The notes under the pieces were generated by a model, which ran no database searches, had not been told where the DNA came from, and saw only the letters and a program-made list of their open reading frames with translations. The position numbers and the translations under genes were made by a program. DNA of 7,996 nt from Planctomycetaceae bacterium (GTDB taxonomy: Bacteria > Planctomycetota > Planctomycetia > Planctomycetales > Planctomycetaceae), in assembly GCA_023258825.1 (NCBI GenBank), contig JALQWE010000152.1:1-7996 (forward strand), written 5' to 3'. This document shows, piece after piece, positions 1 through 4,934 of this stretch (position 1 is the stretch's first letter; each line of letters begins with the position of its first letter).

Positions 1-563
1 CGGGGAAATATGCCCTGGTAGGCGAGGTTGTGCACGGTGAACACGGAAGGCGTCGGCCTGGCGCCCTGGTAGCGCAGGTACGCTGGCGCGAGGCCGGTCT
101 GCCAGTCATTGCAGTGCAGAATGTCCGGACGCAGGACCATCTGGCGGCAGATTTCCGGCACGACTCGACTGAAAAAACAGAACCGCTCGCAGTTGTCCTG
201 ATACCCGCCGTTTCCTTCACCATATGGTTGACGGCGATCAAAATACTCTGGTTGTCGCACCAGCAGTACGCGTGCTTCAGTGCCCGGCAAAGTCGCCCAG
301 TTGATGGTGGCTGTCACCGGACGACCAGGCATGGCCACTGTCACCTGAATGCCGGTCTCGTGGACGGCCGGCAGTCCTTTCCGGGATTGCCGCATCGGGA
401 AGTAGTCCGGGATGATCAGGACCACGTCATGCCCCAATTGGGCGAGCGATCCTGCGAGCGCCCCTGTGACGTCCGCCAGTCCCCCGGTCTTGAAAAACGG
501 GACTGCTTCTGAGGCCACAAGGACAATACGCAGTCGCCGATTGAGTGCATTGACGGACATCAT
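1..563 (-). CDS. glgA: Glycogen synthase (GT5), N-terminal part, cut by the left window edge
   Basis: Glycogen synthase transfers glucose from ADP-glucose to the non-reducing end of an alpha-1,4-glucan in the cytoplasm. Only about the first 187 residues are present; the rest lies beyond position 1. Counting from the ATG at 560, the translation shows the GT5 start: a first beta strand RIVLVASEAVPF followed by KTGGLADV at residues 24-31, whose lysine is the known ADP-glucose-contacting residue of the family. Then come IIPDYF (49-54), GGYQDNCERFCFFSR (118-132), DILHCNDWQTGLAP (146-159, the family HxxDW region) and FTVHNLAYQGIFP (174-186). Two ATG codons in tandem (563 and 560) can start it; neither has a good Shine-Dalgarno. 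An upstream GTG at 623 would add 20 residues and is less likely because the first beta strand already lies near the ATG. It is transcribed away from the 122-codon gene. Identification is firm; the exact start is not. Confidence 0.95.
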   Translation of the reverse strand, partial: MMSVNALNRRLRIVLVASEAVPFFKTGGLADVTGALAGSLAQLGHDVVLIIPDYFPMRQSRKGLPAVHETGIQVTVAMPGRPVTATINWATLPGTEARVLLVRQPEYFDRRQPYGEGNGGYQDNCERFCFFSRVVPEICRQMVLRPDILHCNDWQTGLAPAYLRYQGARPTPSVFTVHNLAYQGIFP

Positions 564-937
564 GTCACATGAAATCTCTGAAAAGTTGCACGAATTCTCC
601 GGAGCACCGCTCTGGAACGCCACCGAACTAACGCCTGGATGCAGGAACCAGACCCTTCAATAGCCCGTATGAACCCAACCTTCCACTTGCCCGTGACTTC
701 TGCAACCACTCCCGCCACTGGATCGCGAGGAAATGAACGAGCACCTCGTTGACTTTGCGGGTCATAACGAATCTGCAGATTGCACGGTTTTGGAACTGCC
801 GTAGCTCCGCATCGAATTTGCGTCCCTGAAGCTTGCGTAAAGGCATGCGGCTGTGTGTTCGACAGCAACCGCCCGATGGTACACTCAGCTTCAATTCTCT
901 GGTCGTCTGTCACGACTCTGCGCTAAAGGTCTGCACC
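564..937. other. Divergent intergenic region between glgA and the small plus-strand gene
   Basis: This 374-bp stretch separates two divergently transcribed genes and so should hold both promoters, but I see no convincing -35/-10 pair. A minus-strand open frame from 894 to 628 (88 codons) is the only candidate gene; it has no recognisable motif and no clear ribosome binding site, so it is not called as a gene here. No tRNA, terminator or strong inverted repeat was seen. Confidence 0.5.
925..930 (+). promoter_or_regulatory. Probable ribosome binding site deciding the start of the 122-codon gene
   Basis: AAAGGT lies 7 bases before the ATG at 938. This favours that ATG over the in-frame ATG at 833, which would add 35 residues of unconvincing composition. 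Confidence 0.5.
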
Positions 938-1306
938 ATGTCGGGCACTCTGTTGATTCCATTTCCAGTTGAGTGGTCCCGGCAGGGTGACGATGTGGCT
1001 GGGCTGTGCCGGTACTTCCAGGAGCTGTGTGACGGGCGTGGCGACTTCCTGCGGGTCCTGGATCTGGATTGTCAACCCGCCAGCAGAACAACCTGTCTGG
1101 AATCGCTGCTGATCACGCACGTCACGCTGACCGAAGAGGCATTACAGGTTCACTACGAAGTTCGCCTGTCTCAGTTTCAGGCCTGTGCTGATCGCCTGTC
1201 GGAGTTTGTGTTTCACCGCAGTGTGACCGGAACAGCAAACGCTCAGGGCTGGCTCTTTGACCAGTATCAGGCACTGCCACAGCGCGATACCTGCGAGGAG
1301 TTCTGA
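938..1306 (+). CDS. Small hypothetical protein, 122 residues, no recognised family
   Basis: I do not recognise this protein. It is acidic and looks like a soluble cytoplasmic protein: there is no signal peptide and no membrane segment. The N-terminal half reads like an alternation of strands and helices (TLLIPFPVEW at 4-13, an amphipathic helix VAGLCRYFQEL at 20-30, FLRVLDLDC at 37-45). The second half has LLITHVTLTEEALQVHYEVRL (57-77), which looks like paired beta strands, then a helix around 79-91 and a polar C-terminus ending in CEEF. Six cysteines (24, 31, 45, 53, 83, 119) are spread out and form no CxxC pair, so a metal site is not evident. The start at 938 is chosen for its ribosome binding site and because the sequence upstream of it looks non-coding. 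It is divergent from glgA and convergent with the oxidoreductase gene. The balanced composition supports a real gene; function is unknown. Confidence 0.6.
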   Translation: MSGTLLIPFPVEWSRQGDDVAGLCRYFQELCDGRGDFLRVLDLDCQPASRTTCLESLLITHVTLTEEALQVHYEVRLSQFQACADRLSEFVFHRSVTGTANAQGWLFDQYQALPQRDTCEEF

Positions 1307-1427
1307 GGCCATTGTCTTCGATGTCGTTTTCCTCAGCCTGTCGATTCATCCCGAACATGGATGGAATCTCGTTTCCGGCCGGCATGACAAAGGACGAGAT
1401 GAGACATCAGCTTTCGGCGCAGCGCGT

Positions 1428-1459
1428 AAAAAAGCCCCGATGTTTGACCACCGGGGCTT
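1428..1459 (-). terminator. Intrinsic terminator of the oxidoreductase gene
   Basis: A perfect 8-bp stem, AAGCCCCG at 1432-1439 with CGGGGCTT at 1452-1459, encloses a 12-base loop. Read on the minus strand it is followed directly by a run of six T residues (1433-1428), the classic Rho-independent form. It lies 38 bases past the oxidoreductase stop codon. On the plus strand no T run follows, so it is unlikely to stop transcripts of the 122-codon gene by this mechanism. Confidence 0.9.
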
Positions 1460-1496
1460 CGGACGGCTGTTTGTGCAAAACGCAGCCGATGTCTGA

Positions 1497-2897
1497 TTAC
1501 AGGGAATATCCACTGCGATATTCGCGATGCACGTACTTGTTCAGTTCCGGCATATTGGTGCTGACAAGGTTCTTCGCATCCCACTCGATGCGCTGTCCTT
1601 CGCCGGCACGTACCGCGAGATTTCCGACCAGAATGGTTTCCGTCAGACGGCCAGCGTAACCAAAGTTGCCCATGGTGCCCGGCTTGTAATTGCCGCGGAC
1701 AGATTCCACGAACTCCCACTTCTGACGCTCATCGCCACCACCTTTGAACGGGATGCGTGGCAACGTCGGCTCGGGCTTTTTGAAGTCCTTAAAGTTTTCT
1801 TCCGGCAGCAGCGTGTAAGCCGCACCGTAGTCGTTCTGTGACAGCAGCATGCCTTTGGAACCCACCAGCAAGGCGGCACTGGTACGTCCCTTGCCCTGCT
1901 TCTGCTCTTCAACCTGCTTGCGGAAACCAGCGGGCAGTTTTGCAATCAGATCGTCCGCCGGAAGATTTCCACCGTCGTACCAGTAGAAGCGGCAGGCCTT
2001 CAGACCGTCGCGTTCCGGGAATTCAAACATCAGCGTCGTGGCGCCAGGGAAGGTTTCGCCTTCCACGATGCCTGGATTTTTCACCGCGGTGACGGCAACC
2101 GGATCCCACAGATTCAGCCCCATGACCGGCAGGTTGCAGGTGTGGCAGGCCATGTCGCCCAGCGCCCCGGTACCGAAGTCAACCCAGCCACGCCAGTTGA
2201 AGGAGTGGTAGACGCCTTCCTTGTACGGACGCATTGGGGCTGGGCCAATCCATGAGTCCCAATCCAGCGTATCAGGAATCTTGTCTTCGCCAGCCGGACG
2301 ACCGATCCCCTGTGGCCAAACAGGGCGGTTTGTCCAGACGTGAACTTCGGTCACATCTCCGAGGGCGCCCGAGCGTACGACTTCTACAGCTTCACGCAGA
2401 CCGTTTTCGGACGTGCCCTGATTTCCCATCTGCGTGACCACACCCATTTCCGCAGCGAGTTCGCGCATCACGCGCGCTTCCCGGATCGACCAGGTCAGTG
2501 GCTTCTGCACGTACACATGCTTTTTCATCTTCATGGCCTTGACGGCCGCTGCAGCATGCGTGTGGTCGGGTGTACTGACAGTCACGATGTCCACCTTGTC
2601 ACCGAGTTTGTCCAGCATCGCTCGGAAGTCAGTGAACTGCTCTGCCTTTTTGAATTCCCGGGATTTCTTTTCAAGTGTCCGTCGATCGACGTCGCAGATC
2701 CCGACAATTTCAACATCCTGATCCGCGATGTGGCTGCTGTCGCTGTCGCCCTTGCCACCAACACCGATGCAGGCTGCCGTCAGAGATTCAAGGGCCGACC
2801 GAGTAGGGCGGGCAAATGTCTGCGGAGCCACCCAGTAGGCGGTTCCCAGAGCAGCGGTTGTTCCGATGAACCCGCGACGAGATGTCTTTCGCACCAT
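1497..2897 (-). CDS. Tat-exported Gfo/Idh/MocA-family oxidoreductase
   Basis: This 466-residue protein belongs to the Gfo/Idh/MocA family of NAD(P)-dependent enzymes acting on sugars, inositols or related polyols. The N-terminus has a twin-arginine signal (TSRRGFIG at 5-12, then a hydrophobic stretch to about 28 ending in QTFA), so it is probably exported folded with cofactor bound. The Rossmann domain follows: ACIGVGGKG (42-50) is the dinucleotide-binding turn, IVGICDVD (64-71) the second strand with the ribose-binding aspartate, and VDIVTVSTPDHTH (102-114) the conserved TPxxxH region. The family EKP motif is VQKP here (130-133): the lysine is kept and the glutamate replaced by glutamine. 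The C-terminal domain carries GDMACH (247-252), with the histidine in the usual catalytic region. A GAGG ribosome binding site supports the ATG at 2897. It is monocistronic by appearance, with its own terminator. The substrate cannot be read from sequence; planctomycete genomes carry many such paralogues. Confidence 0.93.
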   Translation of the reverse strand: MVRKTSRRGFIGTTAALGTAYWVAPQTFARPTRSALESLTAACIGVGGKGDSDSSHIADQDVEIVGICDVDRRTLEKKSREFKKAEQFTDFRAMLDKLGDKVDIVTVSTPDHTHAAAAVKAMKMKKHVYVQKPLTWSIREARVMRELAAEMGVVTQMGNQGTSENGLREAVEVVRSGALGDVTEVHVWTNRPVWPQGIGRPAGEDKIPDTLDWDSWIGPAPMRPYKEGVYHSFNWRGWVDFGTGALGDMACHTCNLPVMGLNLWDPVAVTAVKNPGIVEGETFPGATTLMFEFPERDGLKACRFYWYDGGNLPADDLIAKLPAGFRKQVEEQKQGKGRTSAALLVGSKGMLLSQNDYGAAYTLLPEENFKDFKKPEPTLPRIPFKGGGDERQKWEFVESVRGNYKPGTMGNFGYAGRLTETILVGNLAVRAGEGQRIEWDAKNLVSTNMPELNKYVHREYRSGYSL

Positions 2898-2904
2898 CGA
2901 GATA

Positions 2905-2908
2905 CCTC
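2905..2908 (-). promoter_or_regulatory. Ribosome binding site of the oxidoreductase gene
   Basis: On the minus strand GAGG sits 7 bases before the ATG at 2897. It fixes the start immediately before the twin-arginine signal peptide. Confidence 0.65.
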
Positions 2909-3043
2909 ATTCTATCCAAAAGTGACAGGGAGCTGGCTGATTCGCCAATTCACACGGAATTTGCCGGATTCAGTCAGTGGTAGAAGGTCAGAACGACGTC
3001 AACGAACCCGTTAACAATAACAATCACGGGCAAAACGGCAACA

Positions 3044-3067
3044 ATTCCGCGTCTGACCACGCGGAAT
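3044..3067. repeat. Perfect 8-bp inverted repeat
   Basis: ATTCCGCG at 3044-3051 pairs with CGCGGAAT at 3060-3067 around an 8-base loop. It lies about 150 bp upstream of the oxidoreductase start on that gene's leader side. No T run follows on either strand, so it looks more like an operator or leader hairpin than an intrinsic terminator. Confidence 0.45.
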
Positions 3068-3411
3068 GCCGCCAAATCCTGCCGTAACAATCGGCATCTC
3101 CCGTCCCTCGGATTGAGCCCTCGCAGGAATCCGGGGCCTCGTGAACCCCGACAGCAACCTGTTGACCTGTTCCGCCGAAACACCCGTCCCCGCTTACCGG
3201 AACCAAACAACCCTCCCCGATTCGTGATGGCACAAACTGTTGAAACTCCATGCAACTCAGAACGTTGACACCGTGGCAGACGTGAAGGGGGGCCGCCAGC
3301 AGCTCCGCCCCCAGCACCTCGTCTCCGAGCAAAGGACTCCCTGGCATCGCAATGCTGCCGACAGATGTTTGCTCCGAAGCACCAACGCGGAAACGCAGAA
3401 TTCAAGTGCCC

Positions 3412-3439
3412 GTGCCGGGGCCTTGAAGCCCCCTTGCAC
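3412..3439. repeat. Interrupted inverted repeat (bulged hairpin)
   Basis: An inner stem GGGGC (3417-3421) with GCCCC (3428-3432) and a 6-base loop is flanked by GTGC (3412-3415) and GCAC (3436-3439). The result would be a bulged hairpin of 9 base pairs. A short TTTT follows at 3444-3447 on the plus strand, too far away and too short for a confident terminator call. Confidence 0.35.
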
Positions 3440-3465
3440 TGACTTTTCAGCCTATTCCGCTCAGC

Positions 3466-3495
3466 CCGTCAAACAGACCTCGTGTCCGTCAAACA
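3466..3495 (+). repeat. Direct repeat CCGTCAAACA, two copies exactly 20 bp apart
   Basis: The 10-base word CCGTCAAACA occurs at 3466-3475 and again at 3486-3495. The 20-bp period is close to two helical turns, so both copies would face the same side of the DNA. This is compatible with a paired protein-binding site, but two copies only are present and function is inference. Confidence 0.4.
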
Positions 3496-3596
3496 ACGTG
3501 ATGGCTCAACATCTGTCTGGAGAGAACGACGGGGGATTCGGCTTCACCACGCCTCACTCCACCATGCATACTCACACGCCGCCGACTGGCAGGCGT

Positions 3597-3654
3597 ATCC
3601 ATCTCGTTTCCGGGACACCTGCACCTGGGCAGATGGATGACCGGCCTATCCATC
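3597..3654. repeat. Three-arm repeat able to form two mutually exclusive hairpins
   Basis: Arm A, ATCCATCT (3597-3604), is complementary to arm B, AGATGGAT (3631-3638), over 8 bp. Arm B is also complementary to arm C, ATCCATC (3648-3654), over 7 bp with a 9-base loop. B can pair with A or C but not both, the layout seen in attenuators and some riboswitches. No T run or start codon is next to it, so a switch is only a possibility. Confidence 0.4.
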
Positions 3655-3873
3655 GCTTTGACGAGACGAAGCATTCCGCAAATTCCCTGCAAAGTGTTCC
3701 AGGTACATTGCCGGCCGTGATCACCGCAGTCAGCAAAACACAATCAATCGAATTCTTTGGAACAATCCAATTCAGCCCACTATGGAAATCTCTCTTTTTT
3801 CGATGCTGTAAAAGCAGCGCCGTGCACACGGAGCACAGTTGATCAGCAGGCGAGGGTGTCGACATCATGCTTG

Positions 3874-4027
3874 CCGGACGTTCTGGAGTCCGGAAGGATC
3901 TGATTTGCCAGAGAATTGGCACGGCAGTGCCGTATGTCGTCCCTGACACTTTCTTCCATTGAGAACTGTTGTACCTGGAAACGCAGCGACTGCTGCGGCC
4001 TGAGTACCAGGACTGATTAAAAATCAG
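3874..4027 (+). promoter_or_regulatory. Hairpin-rich leader upstream of the methyltransferase-like gene
   Basis: Within about 150 bases before the ATG at 4036 there are four compact inverted repeats: CCGGAC/GTCCGG (3874-3879 with 3888-3893), the near-palindrome ACGGCAGTGCCGT (3921-3933), CGCAGC/GCTGCG with a 4-base loop (3982-3987 with 3992-3997, further enclosed by CCTGG 3974-3978 and CCAGG 4007-4011), and CTGATT/AATCAG with a 3-base loop (4013-4018 with 4022-4027). The last one overlaps the first bases of the ribosome binding site. The density suggests a structured 5' leader or operator region; no known riboswitch class was recognised and no confident promoter was found. Confidence 0.4.
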
Positions 4028-4031
4028 GGGA
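4026..4031 (+). promoter_or_regulatory. Ribosome binding site of the methyltransferase-like gene
   Basis: AGGGGA ends 4 bases before the ATG at 4036 and supports this start. Its first two bases are inside the 3' arm of a 6-bp hairpin (4013-4027), so folding could partly mask it. Confidence 0.6.
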
Positions 4032-4035
4032 ATCT

Positions 4036-4857
4036 ATGAAGCTTCGCATTCAACCGTGGTTCACAGATGGCTGTACTCGTTTTCTGAACACGGTCTTCAA
4101 GTGGTATCCTCAGTTTCTAACTGGGACTCCGACGGTCCTCGAATGGGGCGGTGGCAATTCAACTTTGTATTTCCTGTCCCGGAAGTGCAGGGTACTGACC
4201 GTCGAAAGTGATGCCTGCTATATCAACGACCTGTCCGCACTGACAACGTCCATGGGATATCGCAGTGTCGTGGTTTCCAGTACGGCCGATGCTTTGCGTG
4301 AACTGGACACTGCCGATGTTGTCATTCTTCAGGCGAAGGGGATTCAGGATGTCGAAGAGCAGATTTTTTCCGGCAGGGACTGGACGTTCCTTCTGAATGA
4401 CGGTATCTCCCGCAGGGAGGTGCTTGAAGCCGTGGAAAGGTCTGCGTTTCAGGGACTGCTGATTCTGGACAATGTGGAATACTGCGGAAACTGGGGAAGT
4501 CTGGAACGTGCTGCAGCTCATCCGGATCGCGTGCGAGTCTATCGCAGCTTGTTGCGTAATCCTGAATGGCGGCACATTCTTTTTGATCAACCAGAGGGCA
4601 GAGAGGGGCATTCATCGCCGGACTACACCGGCTGGGAAGCACCGCATCGTTGGATTTCAGGAATCCTCTGGCGACACAGCCACCTGTTTTCACAGCTACT
4701 GGTGACTCATCTGGGGATGCCGGTCGTGACCCCCGACGCAATTGACGACAGGGACCTTGAATCGCTGCCAAACCGCTGCCCGTTTGACTGGGCCCGGATG
4801 AAGTGGCTGACCGAGTCGTATGACAACGTGTTTCCGCTGCATCGATCGTTTGAATAA
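4036..4857 (+). CDS. Class I SAM-dependent methyltransferase-like protein
   Basis: This 273-residue protein has no signal peptide or membrane segment and is probably cytoplasmic. The features fit the Rossmann-like fold of class I SAM methyltransferases. TVLEWGGGNSTLYF (33-46) matches motif I, the SAM-binding glycine loop, in the variant seen in proteins with a WGxGNST core. RVLTVESD (52-59) places an acidic residue at the end of the second strand for the ribose. ADVVILQA (93-100) is a further core strand. WTFLLNDGISRREVLEAV (116-133) followed by GLLILDNVEY (140-149) matches the pattern DG...(hydrophobic)LDN of the Methyltransf_24-like group. The C-terminal 100 residues are rich in Trp, His and Arg and have no motif I recognise, so the acceptor is unknown. 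It is preceded by a hairpin-rich leader and converges on the large membrane protein gene, with a terminator between them. Fold assignment is fairly safe; activity and substrate are inference. Confidence 0.75.
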   Translation: MKLRIQPWFTDGCTRFLNTVFKWYPQFLTGTPTVLEWGGGNSTLYFLSRKCRVLTVESDACYINDLSALTTSMGYRSVVVSSTADALRELDTADVVILQAKGIQDVEEQIFSGRDWTFLLNDGISRREVLEAVERSAFQGLLILDNVEYCGNWGSLERAAAHPDRVRVYRSLLRNPEWRHILFDQPEGREGHSSPDYTGWEAPHRWISGILWRHSHLFSQLLVTHLGMPVVTPDAIDDRDLESLPNRCPFDWARMKWLTESYDNVFPLHRSFE

Positions 4858-4870
4858 TTCACCAGCCAAC

Positions 4871-4909
4871 AAAAAAGGGGCAGCAGATCATCAGACCTGC
4901 TGCCCCTTT
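4871..4909. terminator. Strong bidirectional intrinsic terminator between convergent genes
   Basis: A perfect 13-bp stem (4874-4886 with 4897-4909), core GGGGCAGCAG/CTGCTGCCCC, closes a 10-base loop. On the minus strand it is followed by six T residues (4876-4871), giving a strong terminator 26 bases after the stop of the membrane protein gene. On the plus strand the stem ends in TTT only, a weaker but plausible stop 16-20 bases after the methyltransferase-like gene. Confidence 0.92.
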
Positions 4910-4934
4910 CACGCATGATTCTCCGGGAGGGAGT

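Larger units (their letters stand above)
2898..4035. other. 1.1-kb region without a convincing gene, rich in short repeats
   Basis: This stretch lies between the divergent oxidoreductase and methyltransferase-like genes. Several open frames exist on both strands (the longest is 200 codons, 3240-3842 on plus; others are 143 and 107 codons on minus at 3405-2974 and 3347-3024), but their translations lack recognisable domains, have irregular composition and overlap one another in several frames, so I regard them as chance. What does stand out is a series of inverted repeats and one direct repeat, listed separately. No tRNA or known structured RNA was recognised. It may contain promoters for both flanking genes, a long leader or a small RNA. 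Confidence 0.55.

Noticed and set aside
1367..1379. ATCTCGTTTCCGG shared with the region near 3601
   Set aside because: A single 13-base match in an 8-kb window on either strand is about what chance gives.
2909..2914. TAGAAT on the minus strand, a good -10 match before the oxidoreductase gene
   Set aside because: It overlaps the ribosome binding site region, so transcription would begin past the Shine-Dalgarno, and no -35 element lies at the right distance.
2340..3014. 224-codon plus-strand frame opposite the oxidoreductase gene
   Set aside because: It is antisense to a well-supported Gfo/Idh/MocA gene, and its translation shows no family features.
2974..3405. 143- and 107-codon minus-strand frames upstream of the oxidoreductase gene
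   Set aside because: They overlap each other in different frames, have irregular composition (Gly/Arg/Cys rich) and run through the 8-bp hairpin; no family signature is visible.
3240..3842. 200-codon plus-strand open frame in the gene-less region
   Set aside because: The translation is rich in S, T, P, H and Q with no domain-like pattern and no ribosome binding site, and frames on the other strand overlap it equally well.
3871..3899. TTGCCG and AAGGAT separated by 17 bases as a promoter for the methyltransferase-like gene
   Set aside because: The -10 matches the consensus at only three of six positions, and the spacer is itself a hairpin; too weak to call.
3572..3949. 125-codon minus-strand frame in the gene-less region
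   Set aside because: No recognisable motif, no ribosome binding site, and it overlaps the competing 200-codon plus-strand frame; treated as chance.
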